Shown piece after piece: positions 42,364-51,727 of a stretch of DNA of 64,000 nucleotides. Below the pieces are notes generated by a model. That model ran no database searches and was not told the DNA's origin. It worked only from the letters and a program-made list of their open reading frames with translations. The DNA lies in the NCBI GenBank assembly GCA_035399845.1, contig DAOPJV010000031.1:8731-72730 (forward strand), written 5' to 3'. The DNA is from ECT2AJA-110-A sp035399845. GTDB lineage: Bacteria > Planctomycetota > Phycisphaerae > UBA1845 > UTPLA1. Every line of letters starts with the position of its first letter. Position 1 is the stretch's first letter. A program made the position numbers and the translations under genes.

Positions 42364-45300
42364 CTATGACGCCAGCAGCAGCATCGTGAACGCCTGCATA
42401 TCCAGCCCGTCTACCGCCCCATCTTCATTCACATCCGCCGCGCAGCGATCGTCGGCGGACGCCGCGTCGGGATCGAGAACTACTGTCGTGAACGACGCAA
42501 TGTCATCGATCGACACCTCGCTGTCGCCATTCACATCGCCAGCCGTTCGATTCGGACAGCTGTCCATGCAATCGATGACGCCGTCGCCATCGGTATCGAT
42601 GTCGCTGATGTCGCTGGTGACAGAGAGCTGGTAGATCCCCCGTTCGCCGCCATTGCCGTACACGCGAATCAGGACTGTCCGCCCGGCGTCAACGAGATGC
42701 GTCACTGTGGAAGGGCCCGATCCGCTCGAACAGTCGTCATCGTTCCAGGCGACGGCCGGACCACCGCACACATCGTGAACACTCAGCACCGTGTCAAAAT
42801 CCGTGAAGTCGTGGCACGTTGAGAAGGTCACGGACTTCGGACAGTCATCGGCATTCGTGTATTGAAACCACACGTCGTACTTGGGGAAATTGCACTGGGT
42901 CTCGCCATCCGTCGTGGCAAGGTCTGTCGTGCCGAGGTACCCATCGTCATCGCCGATCGGCGTTGCGTTTTCACAGGCGTCGTTCGCGAACTCCGCATGA
43001 ACGCTCAGCGTCAAGGCGAACTGACCCGTGTCGCCGTTGTTGCCGGAAACGCGGACCATGTAGCTCTCGCCCGCTTCCACGGACCAGGACACCTCACTCT
43101 GGAGGGAATCCGTATTGTTATTGGCGATGATCTCGGCGCCGCCGCATCCGTCGAAGACCGCCAGATGCGTATTGAATCCCGCGCCGTTGATGGCCGCCGT
43201 GCCGGCCGTCGCGATGCCCGTTTCCGACGCCGTGTACGCAAACCAGACATCCGGCGTTGTCGCCGAGGCGCTACACGACGACGTTCCATCATTCGTCGCA
43301 TCGGTTGTGCAGCCTTCGACCACGCCCTCGCCGATGGGTGTGGCGTTGGCGCAGTCGTCGTTGCTGATGATGCACGGGTCACATCCGTCAGGGATTCCGT
43401 TGCTGTTGACGTCCAGCGCGTCGTCATTCTCCGGACAGACGTCGCATTCGTCCGGCACACCGTCGCCATCCGCGTCGTCCTGATCGTTGAATCCGGCGCA
43501 CAGGTCGCATCCGTCGGCGATTCCGTCGCCATCGCTGTCCACCAGGTCGTTGTTGCCCGGGCAAACGTCGCAATCATCCGGCACACCGTCACCGTCCGAA
43601 TCGTTCGTCGCCACGTAATCGAGGACCAGGTCTCCGACGACGGCGCCGCCGACGCGGAAGTAGAGCGGCTCTCCGGAGATCGCGCCGCTGAGCGCCCGCG
43701 TCACGCCGGTCGTGCAATCCCCCGTCGCCAGGATCGCGCTGCCACAGAACAGCTGGAGCGAGATGTCGCCGCACGCCGAGTCATCCTGCGTGTCGATCGA
43801 AATGCGGAGGCTCTGATCGAACGCGCAGGACAGTTCGAACTCCGGCGTGATCGTGAACCACGCCGGTCCGGTTCCCGTGTCGATCGGGGTCCGACCGAGG
43901 CCCACGGCCAGGGCATCCGCGCACGAACCGTTCGCCGGCGGCATCGGTCCCGCGGTATCGCAGGCGTTCGGGATGCCGTCGCCGTCACGATCGTCGCCGT
44001 TGCTGAAATCCGTGATCTGAACGTTGGAGATCCGGGTGAGGTAGAAGTCGGTCGGACCACCGCCAACGTTACTCGTCGAGGCGCCCAACGCGAACCGTCC
44101 AAGTCTGTTGATGCTCGCAATCGCGGCGTTGTCGATCAGCGTCTCCGCAGATCCGCCCTCCGGCGTGAGTATGACCGAGACGTTTCCAGCCGCCTGGCCG
44201 GTCGGCTCGTAACGAATCAACGCGTGAAAAAGCTGGCCGCCGTTCAGATTGAAGGAGGGTATTGCGGTGATCGACGCGCCTCCAACGCCCGAACTGACTT
44301 TCACGAAGTCGCCGGACGGATCGCCCTGCTCGTCGTTGATTGCATCGAACTTGACTTCCAGAATCGGATGATCCACAAACTCGTCGACGCCGTTGGATCC
44401 GAAGAGCAGCGAATCGTCGGAGTCCGCGACGGGCATGACGACCAGGGCGACGCCTTCACCGAAGATTGCCATCTCAAAGTCGAACGAGAATTCCCACGCC
44501 CACGCCGTTTCTCCGGCCACAGGCGTCTCAAAGACAAACGTTCCCACCTGGCCCGGGAATCGAGCCAGGGTTCCCGCGTTCGTTCCGCCCGCAATCGCGG
44601 CGCCGTTGGCGACGACCGGATGACCGAAGTTCGCTCCGTCAAAGTTCTGTGCGACGAGCGTTCGCGCCGCCAGGTCCTCAAGGCAATCCGTCACGTTGTT
44701 TTCGTTGCAGTCGGCGTTCTCGCCCAGCGGGCATTCGTCAAGCGCGTCGCAGGTTCCATCGCCATCCGAGTCAACGTCGGCCACGCTGCTCGTCAGTTCA
44801 AAGGACTTCGACTCAGAAAACACACGCACGAGGACCGTCTGCCCCGGCCCGAGATCGATCGGCGTTCCCGAAGAAGCCAGACAGGTTTCGGCGCCCGCGA
44901 CAAAAGCGCTCACATTGGTATCCGCCGTACTCCACGTGATCGTCAGCCGTTCGTCGCACACGCCGGCCGTATAGGTGTAGAACACGTCGTTGCCGCGAAC
45001 ATCGCCGCAGTGGTTCGAGCCGATTTCAAAGGAAGAGCCGAACGCCGTACCGATGACAGTCTGTCCGGGGATCAACGGCAGGGCGTTGTCCGGGCCGTCG
45101 TTCTGGGGTGTCGTGCATCGGTACGCGATCGAACCGTCATCGCCCTGAGATCCCAGGAAGATGTCGGAGAAGTAGCCGTAGCCGGGATTCACATAGCTGC
45201 CACCGCCGCCGCCCGCGCCACCGAGTCCGCCTGCGCCGCCGCCGGAGTATCCCCCTCCACCGGCCCCCCCGCCAGTCTCGCCGCCGCCGGCGCCACCACC

Positions 45301-46134
45301 GCCAAATCCCCAGCCGCCGGGTTGAGACTGAGCGCCGCCGGTTCCGCCCGCTCCGCCGGCGGGATGCCCCTTGCCACCGCCAGTATTGTTCCCGGCGCCT
45401 CCGAATGCGCCGCCACCACCGCCCGCGGTGGCTCGGCTCTGACCGGCGTTCCCGTCGCATCTCCCCTCGCCCCAGCCCACGGACCGACCATGCGACCCAC
45501 ACTCGCCAGTCGTGCCATCTCCCGGAGCTTCGTGCGCGAAGCACGCGCCGAAACGCACTTCCCCGAAGGCGCCGCCGCCGCCACCCGCAACGGCCAGAAT
45601 TTCCCAGTTGCTGTTTCCCGGCGCCTGATAGAGCAGCGCCGTTCCACCACCGCCACCGCCGCCGCTGCTCGTGAACCCAAAGTCCGAGGTGTAGCCGCCC
45701 CCCTCCTGCCCGACGATGAATCTCAATTGCCCTCCCGGGGCAATCTGTCCCGGCGCCGTCCCGAACTTCAGGGCGATCTGCGTCGTGGCGCCGTCACCGC
45801 CGGCGTCGACGCACTGAAGGTCACCGCCCAGGATGATGTCGCCGCCGTCAGCGCCGCGAAGTTCGAAGAACAGCGACGCGTTGGGAATGTTCGGAATGAC
45901 ATAGTCCTTGGCCTGGCCTGAGTATCCGACCACGACGCCGGCGAGGTCGCCATCCAGGTATGGCGGAAGCCCATCCCCAAACGGCAGATCCGGCTGCGCC
46001 ATGGCGGGCGTTTGGCAGAATGCGAGAATCAGGACCAACGAGAAGAGGCCACATGTCCGGCGTGATCGCCCAGGACAGGCCCGGCGATTCGGAAGGAAAT
46101 AATCGGTCAATAGCAAGTCGGGTTTCAATGTCAT
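42364..46134 (-). CDS. Secreted glycine-rich (ALK/LTK-like) surface protein 2
   Basis: 1256 residues; AAAGGA precedes ATG 46134. Same plan as the paralog at 38391. After a signal peptide (CGLFSLVLILAFCQTPAMAQ) come the glycine-rich domain (GGGGGGGTALLYQAP, VAGGGGGAFGEV, GGGGAGGGETGGGAGGGGY, GGGGGSYVNPGYG), a PPC-type region, lectin-like sandwich (AWAWEFSFDFEM, SFNLNGGQLFHALIRY), a longer TSP3 stretch of four segments, two PPC-like repeats (CANATPIGEGVVEG, TPDVWFAYTASETG, FTDFDTVLSVHDVCGG) and a dockerin-like end (GDVNGDSEVSIDDIASF, ADVNEDGAVDGLDMQA). Sharing with the paralog extends over most of the length, so they arose by tandem duplication. The first 30 residues before the hydrophobic stretch are unusually long. 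Confidence 0.87.
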   Translation of the reverse strand: MTLKPDLLLTDYFLPNRRACPGRSRRTCGLFSLVLILAFCQTPAMAQPDLPFGDGLPPYLDGDLAGVVVGYSGQAKDYVIPNIPNASLFFELRGADGGDIILGGDLQCVDAGGDGATTQIALKFGTAPGQIAPGGQLRFIVGQEGGGYTSDFGFTSSGGGGGGGTALLYQAPGNSNWEILAVAGGGGGAFGEVRFGACFAHEAPGDGTTGECGSHGRSVGWGEGRCDGNAGQSRATAGGGGGAFGGAGNNTGGGKGHPAGGAGGTGGAQSQPGGWGFGGGGAGGGETGGGAGGGGYSGGGAGGLGGAGGGGGSYVNPGYGYFSDIFLGSQGDDGSIAYRCTTPQNDGPDNALPLIPGQTVIGTAFGSSFEIGSNHCGDVRGNDVFYTYTAGVCDERLTITWSTADTNVSAFVAGAETCLASSGTPIDLGPGQTVLVRVFSESKSFELTSSVADVDSDGDGTCDALDECPLGENADCNENNVTDCLEDLAARTLVAQNFDGANFGHPVVANGAAIAGGTNAGTLARFPGQVGTFVFETPVAGETAWAWEFSFDFEMAIFGEGVALVVMPVADSDDSLLFGSNGVDEFVDHPILEVKFDAINDEQGDPSGDFVKVSSGVGGASITAIPSFNLNGGQLFHALIRYEPTGQAAGNVSVILTPEGGSAETLIDNAAIASINRLGRFALGASTSNVGGGPTDFYLTRISNVQITDFSNGDDRDGDGIPNACDTAGPMPPANGSCADALAVGLGRTPIDTGTGPAWFTITPEFELSCAFDQSLRISIDTQDDSACGDISLQLFCGSAILATGDCTTGVTRALSGAISGEPLYFRVGGAVVGDLVLDYVATNDSDGDGVPDDCDVCPGNNDLVDSDGDGIADGCDLCAGFNDQDDADGDGVPDECDVCPENDDALDVNSNGIPDGCDPCIISNDDCANATPIGEGVVEGCTTDATNDGTSSCSASATTPDVWFAYTASETGIATAGTAAINGAGFNTHLAVFDGCGGAEIIANNNTDSLQSEVSWSVEAGESYMVRVSGNNGDTGQFALTLSVHAEFANDACENATPIGDDDGYLGTTDLATTDGETQCNFPKYDVWFQYTNADDCPKSVTFSTCHDFTDFDTVLSVHDVCGGPAVAWNDDDCSSGSGPSTVTHLVDAGRTVLIRVYGNGGERGIYQLSVTSDISDIDTDGDGVIDCMDSCPNRTAGDVNGDSEVSIDDIASFTTVVLDPDAASADDRCAADVNEDGAVDGLDMQAFTMLLLAS

Positions 46135-46221
46135 CGTGTCGTCCTTTCGGAGGCCAATCGAGTGTCAAAATACGTCGCGGTCGACCGGCTCGCCGCCGGC
46201 GCCGCATCGACGTCCCGCCCC

Positions 46222-46250
46222 AAGAACGCAAAAAGCCCGCAGTCGGGGAC
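46222..46250 (-). promoter_or_regulatory. Shared element GTCCCC-N16-CGTTCTT upstream of surface protein 2
   Basis: On the minus strand GTCCCC (46250-46245) and CGTTCTT (46228-46222) are 16 bases apart, 88 bases before ATG 46134. The -10-like part is the most divergent of the five copies. Confidence 0.65.
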
Positions 46251-46439
46251 ATATCCGTCGCTGAATTGAGTGTTTATTTCGCGCGCTCATGAAAGGACGG
46301 AGCGGACGCACGCGCCCGCGCCGCGGATATCGCCGGATCGCGAACGCTCGCCGGTTGTTGGCGACGCCGAATCAGGACGGCCGATCCCGCCAATCACTGA
46401 AGAACGCCGTCCACGCGCGAAAGGATGACACAGGAAAAA

Positions 46440-46471
46440 GCCGCCGCCCGGGGACGTCCCCGGGCGACGGC
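46440..46471 (-). terminator. Intrinsic terminator after surface protein 3
   Basis: A nearly perfect 16-base-arm palindrome (46440-46471) with one C/A mismatch is followed on the minus strand by CTTTTTCCTGTG. It lies 70 bases past the stop at 46541. Confidence 0.85.
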
Positions 46472-46540
46472 GAGATTGGTCGGTCGTCATTGCCGTCATT
46501 GTGGGCGGCGGGCGCGTTCCAGAAGTGGCGCCATGCGCCG

Positions 46541-49500
46541 CTACGGCGCAATCAGAAGTGTCATGAACGACTGTATGTCCTGTCCATCCAATGTCCCGTC
46601 CTCATTTGCATCCGCCGCACAGAACTCGTCGGCCGTCGCCGCGCCAGGGTCCAGCAGCAACGACGCAATCGACGCAACATCATCAATGGACACGACGGCG
46701 TCTCCATTGACGTCGCCGACCTTCCGGTTTGGACACGCATCCAGACAATCCGGAATTCCGTCGCCGTCAGAATCGTCGCCGCCACTCTCGACAGTCACAC
46801 GCAGTTCGTACGTACCGATGGAGCCGTTGACGCCCGAGAGGCGAAGCAGGAGGGATTCCTGCGGCGCCACGAAATGCGTCAGCGTCGATGCGCTCGTCAC
46901 GCCGTTGTCGCAGTCGTTGTCATTTGACGCAATGACGGCGCCACCGCATTCGTCGTACAAACTCAGGAGGGTATCGAAATCAGTCGTGAGACTGCATGTG
47001 GAGAACGTGACCGTCTTCGGGCATGCGTCGTCGTTGGTGAAGCTGTACCAGACATCGTTATCCAATGAGTCACAGAATGTCACGCCATCGGATGTGGCGC
47101 CAAATGTCGCCCCGAAGGAGGAGGACCCATCTGCGACCGGCGACGCGTTCTCACACGCATCATTCGTCGGGTGCGGCTCGAGCTTCAGCACCAGCTTGTA
47201 TTGTCCGGCATCGCCTGCAGCGCTGGCGAGACGAATCAGGTAAGTTTCTCCGGCAATCGCATGCCATATGACGCGACTCAGCCTGAGATTACTCTGAGTG
47301 TCGTCGTTGGAGGTGATTTCGCCGCCGCCGCACGTGTCATAGACCGCCAATACCGTGTCAAAGCTCACGCCGATGAAAGTCGTCGTGTAGACCGCGACGC
47401 TCCCGGACTCAGTCGCCGTGTATGCGAACCAGATATCAGGCGGCGTTGCCACAACATCGCAGGCGGACGTTCCATCGTTTGTCGCGCCGCTCATGCAGCC
47501 CTCGATCGCGCCTTCCCCGATCGGCATGGCGTTGGAGCAATCATCATTGTCCGGAAAACAAGGATCACATCCGTCCGGGACGCCGTTGTTGTTGGTGTCG
47601 ATGTTGTTGTCGTGCCCCGGGCAGGAATCGCAGCCGTCGGGCACGCCGTCGTTGTCCGAATCAAGCAGGTCGTCGAAATCCGGACAGATATCGCACGGAT
47701 TGCCGACGCCGTCGTTGTCCGAGTCATTCTGCCCTGGATTTGCGACGTCTCGACAGTTGTCACATTCATCACCGATACCGTCGCCATCGGAATCGCTCTG
47801 CGACACGTTGGCGTCATTCGGGCAGTTGTCACACGCATTGCCGAGGCCGTCATTATCGTTGTCGGCCTGGCTTGTGTTTGTTCGCTCGGGACAGTTGTCG
47901 CACCCGTCGATGTAACCGTCGTTGTCGGAATCAGGGTCGCAGACGTCGGGCAGACCGTTGTTGTCGCAGTCGTTGGAAAGCGACGTCAACGTCATCTTCA
48001 CGTTGTCGATAAGGTGTTCGTCGGTCGCCGCGCCCGTGCGCGCGCCGAATCCGTAACGCGCGTGGATTGGTGTGAAAAGGGAAGAAATCGGCTCATTGAG
48101 AATCTGAGTGACGTTGCCGTCGGAATCGGTGAGTTCAAGCGTCAGCCTTCCGATGTCGAGTCCGATCTTCGCATGCTGCACCTGGCCGTTGTTGAGGCTG
48201 AACGATACTGGTACGAATGCCACCGTCTGCCCCGCAATCCGCAGGATCGCATGATTGCCACCCTCGGGGCTGCCGGCATACGTATCGAGAGAGACAGAGA
48301 GCGGTTGATTCCCGCCTGACTCACCGGGAAGAATGTCGTCACCTGTCGTATCGGCGTCGATCAGGACGAAGCTGAGGCCGTCTGCGCCGACGCCACCTCC
48401 CATGCGGTAGTCAAATTCGACGGAGAATCCCTCGACGAACTCTGATGCAATCGGTGTGAAAATGACGGAGCCGTTCTGGCCGGAGGCGGTGGACGTCAGT
48501 CGAACGGCGCCATTTACGATGGCCGCGGTTCCGTTCAATACGAACGCCGAATCCGGAGAGTCGAAATTCGTGAATCGCGCCGGGCTGCCGGTCTCGCAGC
48601 CATCGGGGACGCCGTTCGCGTCGCAGTCCTGCGTGTCATCAAACCCAAGGCAGATGTCAAACAGATCATCGACGCCATCGTTGTCAGAATCCTGAGTCTG
48701 CGGCGAATAAGCGTAGTTCACGAATCCGTTGCGCGTCGATGAAGTCGACACTCTTGTCGTCGCAAAATAAATCGCCGCATAGTCGGTGTTCAGAAAGCTC
48801 CCGCCGCCACCGCCGGCATTGCGAGATCGGCCACCGCCGCCACCGGAATATCCGCCAGCGCCACCGCCACCCTCCTGTCCGCCGCCACCGCCGCCATAGC
48901 CGTAGCCCCCGTCGCGGTTGAATTGGCCGCCGTTGCTGCCGGACGGATGTCCCTGAGACGGTGTATTGCTGTGCTCGTGGACCGCTTCGTTTCCGCCGCT
49001 GTAGGCGCCCGCCCCGCCTTCCGCGTCCGGGGAGTTGTACCCGCCTTCGCCATCGCATCCGCCGGATCCACCGCCCTGGCCTCCGAGATTTCCATCTCCG
49101 TCCTCGCCGCATCCATCGAGTACGATGCGACCTGGGTTCCCCGCTCTGTTGTTGATGCATGCGCCGCTGAACATGCCCTGATAGGCCCCGCTTCCGCCGC
49201 CCGCCACGATCAGTGTTTCCCAGGGTCCGGCGTCGGGCGCTCGATAAAGTACGGCCGTTCCGCCACCGCCTCCGCCGGAGGCGGCGCCGGCGCCTGCGAC
49301 ATTTGCGATGTTGGCGCTTTCACCTGCGCCGGCGACGATGAACCGTAACGTTCCACCCGGAACGAGCCTGCCCGGCGTCGTCCCAACCAGGAACCGGGCG
49401 CTGACTTCGGCCCCCCTGCCGCCAGCCTCATAACAGTCGTTGCCGATTCTCCGAACCGTGGCGCTCCCTCCGTCGCCACCCTTGCAGGTCAGGTCGATCC

Positions 49501-49666
49501 ACAACGGCGGGTTCACCGACGGTATCTCAAAATCCTGGGGATTGCCGACTCTTGCGGACGATCCACTGTAACCAATGGTTCCTGAGTCGCCGGGCAACTC
49601 ATCCGCCGCGGCCGCGGCCGCAACGGCGAATACCAACGCTATCACTGTCATCGCGGATTTTCGCAT
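46541..49666 (-). CDS. Secreted glycine-rich (ALK/LTK-like) surface protein 3
   Basis: 1041 residues from ATG 49666 (frame open to 49744). Signal peptide MRKSAMTVIALVFAVAAAAA. The glycine-rich domain (residues about 30-290) includes GGGGGGTAVLYRAPDAGPWE, IVAGGGSGAYQGMFSG, GGGGGGQEGGGGAGGYSGGG and AGGGGGSFLNTDY. Then a TSP3 segment, an L-type-lectin-like sandwich (FVEGFSVEFDYRMGG, DGLSFVLIDADTTG), five or six TSP3 segments (DNCPERTNTSQADNDNDGLG and so on), two PPC-like repeats (DDCSNAMPIGEGAIEG, PPDIWFAYTATESG, CSLTTDFDTLLSLYDECGG) and a dockerin-like end (GDVNGDAVVSIDDVASIASL, ADANEDGTLDGQDIQS). It differs from the two larger paralogs by lacking the PPC-like region after the glycine-rich domain. 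Confidence 0.87.
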   Translation of the reverse strand: MRKSAMTVIALVFAVAAAAAADELPGDSGTIGYSGSSARVGNPQDFEIPSVNPPLWIDLTCKGGDGGSATVRRIGNDCYEAGGRGAEVSARFLVGTTPGRLVPGGTLRFIVAGAGESANIANVAGAGAASGGGGGGTAVLYRAPDAGPWETLIVAGGGSGAYQGMFSGACINNRAGNPGRIVLDGCGEDGDGNLGGQGGGSGGCDGEGGYNSPDAEGGAGAYSGGNEAVHEHSNTPSQGHPSGSNGGQFNRDGGYGYGGGGGGQEGGGGAGGYSGGGGGRSRNAGGGGGSFLNTDYAAIYFATTRVSTSSTRNGFVNYAYSPQTQDSDNDGVDDLFDICLGFDDTQDCDANGVPDGCETGSPARFTNFDSPDSAFVLNGTAAIVNGAVRLTSTASGQNGSVIFTPIASEFVEGFSVEFDYRMGGGVGADGLSFVLIDADTTGDDILPGESGGNQPLSVSLDTYAGSPEGGNHAILRIAGQTVAFVPVSFSLNNGQVQHAKIGLDIGRLTLELTDSDGNVTQILNEPISSLFTPIHARYGFGARTGAATDEHLIDNVKMTLTSLSNDCDNNGLPDVCDPDSDNDGYIDGCDNCPERTNTSQADNDNDGLGNACDNCPNDANVSQSDSDGDGIGDECDNCRDVANPGQNDSDNDGVGNPCDICPDFDDLLDSDNDGVPDGCDSCPGHDNNIDTNNNGVPDGCDPCFPDNDDCSNAMPIGEGAIEGCMSGATNDGTSACDVVATPPDIWFAYTATESGSVAVYTTTFIGVSFDTVLAVYDTCGGGEITSNDDTQSNLRLSRVIWHAIAGETYLIRLASAAGDAGQYKLVLKLEPHPTNDACENASPVADGSSSFGATFGATSDGVTFCDSLDNDVWYSFTNDDACPKTVTFSTCSLTTDFDTLLSLYDECGGAVIASNDNDCDNGVTSASTLTHFVAPQESLLLRLSGVNGSIGTYELRVTVESGGDDSDGDGIPDCLDACPNRKVGDVNGDAVVSIDDVASIASLLLDPGAATADEFCAADANEDGTLDGQDIQSFMTLLIAP

Positions 49667-49742
49667 GTCTATCGTCTTTCCGGGTACAAGTGGGTTCGTG
49701 TTGATGTATCCGCCATCCCGCTGGCGAATGCGCGCTCGACCC

Positions 49743-49771
49743 ATAAACGCAACATGGTCGTCGTCGGGGAC
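49743..49771 (-). promoter_or_regulatory. Shared element GTCCCC-N16-CGTTTAT upstream of surface protein 3
   Basis: On the minus strand GTCCCC (49771-49766) and CGTTTAT (49749-49743) are 16 bases apart, 77 bases before ATG 49666. The flanking text GACGAGTCTGTCCCCG is close to that at 42186 (GACGAGTTTGTCCCC). Confidence 0.72.
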
Positions 49772-49834
49772 AGACTCGTCTGAAGAAAGTGACGCTTCCC
49801 GCCGGTAGCGATTCCCGGCGAAATCAAAAGAAAC

Positions 49835-49858
49835 GGGGCGGACGCATGCGCCCGCCCC
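49835..49858 (-). terminator. Terminator after surface protein 4
   Basis: A GC palindrome (49835-49845 with 49848-49858, one mismatch) is followed on the minus strand by TTTCTTTTGATTTC. It lies 87 bases past the stop at 49945. Confidence 0.7.
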
Positions 49859-49944
49859 GCATCCTCTGTGTCAATCTCCAGCGAATGTCCGACGCGAGAA
49901 ACCGTCGGAAAGACCGCAGCGATGTCGCTCTCAGTTCGATATGC

Positions 49945-51489
49945 TCAGGCCCGTTGTTGCACCGATCGACGCAATCGGCGACGCATCCCGATGAATCCGA
50001 TGGCGCCGATAGGCGTCAGCGTCATGCCGCTCTGGCCGCAACCGCACAGCGCCAATTCCTGTGCGGCGGGGAGTTCATCGCCGGTCGTCGCGCCATCCGT
50101 CGTCGCGCCGTCGTCGACCGCGCCGGAATTGTTGTCGGCCTCGTCGATCACATCGTCGTTCGAATTGACGTTATCAGCCGAACCACTGTCAACGTCGGAC
50201 GCCGGAAGTGGACAGCCGTCGCCATCCACCGCCGCGCCGACGCCCGTGTCGGGACAGAGGTCGTCGCAATCAGACACGCCGTCGGTGTCCGTGTCGGTAT
50301 TGTCCTCATCGTTGGGACACGCGTCGCATGCGTCGGGCGTTCCATCGCCATCCGTATCGATGGTATCGTCCGAACCGACGCAGCTGTCGCAGCCGTCTGG
50401 AACGCCGTCGCCGTCTTCGTCCAGGTTGTCGGCGGCGCCTTCACAGAGGTCGCAGCCGTCCGGAATGCCGTCATTGTCTGTGTCGATGTCGTCATCGAAG
50501 CCGGGGCAGAGATCGTGCGCTGCAAAGTATGTCACTTCGCCATCCAGCCGGCCGCCATTGCCGGTCTGCTTCGAAACGTTGAACGCCCAACTTGAAACGT
50601 AGCTGCCGCCCCCGCCGCCGGCCCGCGACATCGCGCCGCCACCGCCGCCGGAATAGCCGCCGCCGCCACCACCGCTGTGCTCATTCGCCCCGCCGCCGCC
50701 GCCGAAACCCCAACCGCCTGCGCCGCCGACGCCGTCGCCAGGACCTCCGGCACCGCCGATGGGGCAACCGGCGTCCGCCTCACTGGATGCGCCGAAGACG
50801 CCTCCTCCGCCGCCGCTTCCTCCATCGCCACCCCCATTCCCATTGCATCCGCCGCTCCCACCTCCGGATCCGAGTCCGTCGCCACCACACGTGTCAATCC
50901 CGGCGTCAGCTCCCGTTTCACCGTCGACACATTCGAGATCCCAGGCCTGGTAGGCGCCGCCGCCGCCACCAGCGGCAGCGAGGACAAACCAATCGTCGCC
51001 GCAAACGTCGAGTGTCACGCCCGGCGCCCGGTACATCACGCCGGCGCCTCCTCCTCCGCCGCCGGCGCTGGCGTTGGCCGTTGAGCTCCCTTGTCCGCCT
51101 TCCATTCCAACAACAAAGCGGATTGTTCCACCCGGCCGCAACGCTTGCGAATCGAAACCGATTCGAAATGTCGCTATGACTGTCGCGCCCTGGCCACCGG
51201 GTTGAGAACAATCGCCATTGTGGGCCGCGGCTTCGCCGCCATCCGCGCCAAAAAGGCTCAGACGGATCACGCTCGGAGGATCGACTGACGGGATCGTGAG
51301 ATCCACCGCCGGGCCAGTCGCTCCAAGGATTTGCTTCGACCCGACGATGAGGTCAGTGGCGCGCGTGGGCGTCGCTGCCGCGATGATGACGAGCGCCAGC
51401 GACACGGCCGCCAGCCGCGCGCAGCTGAGCGTCGAGGGATTCGTTTGCTTTGCGCCTGTCAACGATGCACCTGGTGATTTTCGTTCCAT
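49945..51489 (-). CDS. Secreted glycine-rich surface protein 4 with C-terminal sorting-like tag
   Basis: 514 residues from ATG 51489 (AAGGA upstream). After a signal region (LAAVSLALVIIAAATPTRAT) comes the glycine-rich domain (residues about 50-300: GGGGGGAGVMYRAPG, LAAAGGGGGAYQAWD, GGGSGGCNGNGGGDGGSGGG, AGGGGGSYVSSW). Then TSP3 segments (DLCPGFDDDIDTDNDGIPDG and others) and a Ser/Asp/Gly-rich linker. The C-terminus is unlike its paralogs: ELALCGCGQSGMTLTPIG then AIGFIGMRRRLRR. A Cys-Gly-Cys motif, hydrophobic stretch and Arg cluster resemble a membrane sorting tag. No dockerin. Element at 51579-51607 is upstream. Confidence 0.85.
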   Translation of the reverse strand: MERKSPGASLTGAKQTNPSTLSCARLAAVSLALVIIAAATPTRATDLIVGSKQILGATGPAVDLTIPSVDPPSVIRLSLFGADGGEAAAHNGDCSQPGGQGATVIATFRIGFDSQALRPGGTIRFVVGMEGGQGSSTANASAGGGGGGAGVMYRAPGVTLDVCGDDWFVLAAAGGGGGAYQAWDLECVDGETGADAGIDTCGGDGLGSGGGSGGCNGNGGGDGGSGGGGGVFGASSEADAGCPIGGAGGPGDGVGGAGGWGFGGGGGANEHSGGGGGGYSGGGGGAMSRAGGGGGSYVSSWAFNVSKQTGNGGRLDGEVTYFAAHDLCPGFDDDIDTDNDGIPDGCDLCEGAADNLDEDGDGVPDGCDSCVGSDDTIDTDGDGTPDACDACPNDEDNTDTDTDGVSDCDDLCPDTGVGAAVDGDGCPLPASDVDSGSADNVNSNDDVIDEADNNSGAVDDGATTDGATTGDELPAAQELALCGCGQSGMTLTPIGAIGFIGMRRRLRRSVQQRA

Positions 51490-51578
51490 CGTCTGGTCCT
51501 TTCGGTTTCTCGCGGAACGCAACTCATCCGCCGCCGCAGCCCGGCTCTCTCGCCAAGGCCGCAGGGACTTCTCACCCC

Positions 51579-51607
51579 GGAAACGCAATCGCTCTTCAAA
51601 CGGGGAC
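51579..51607 (-). promoter_or_regulatory. Shared element GTCCCC-N16-CGTTTCC upstream of surface protein 4
   Basis: On the minus strand GTCCCC (51607-51602) and CGTTTCC (51585-51579) are 16 bases apart, 90 bases before ATG 51489. Confidence 0.7.
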
Positions 51608-51727
51608 AAACCCGTTGCGGGAATAACAATTACTGCTGCGGGATACCGGCGCCGCCTGGATGGGGGCATGAAGAGAATACGGACGCATGCGCCCGCCCCG
51701 CTCAGTTCTCAGACCGATGAGGCGTAA

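Larger units (their letters stand above)
46135..46540. other. Intergenic region with promoter-like element and terminator
   Basis: This is 406 bases between surface proteins 2 and 3. It holds the promoter-like element at 46222-46250 and the terminator of the next gene at 46440-46471. Apart from these, no gene or other structure was seen. Confidence 0.6.

Noticed and set aside
42862..45921. A 1019-residue open frame on the plus strand, and similar long frames opposite 38391-42074, 46541-49666 and 60765-64000
   Set aside because: They run opposite clear secreted-protein genes, have Arg/Val/His-rich unnatural composition and no recognisable domain. High GC keeps the antisense frames open.
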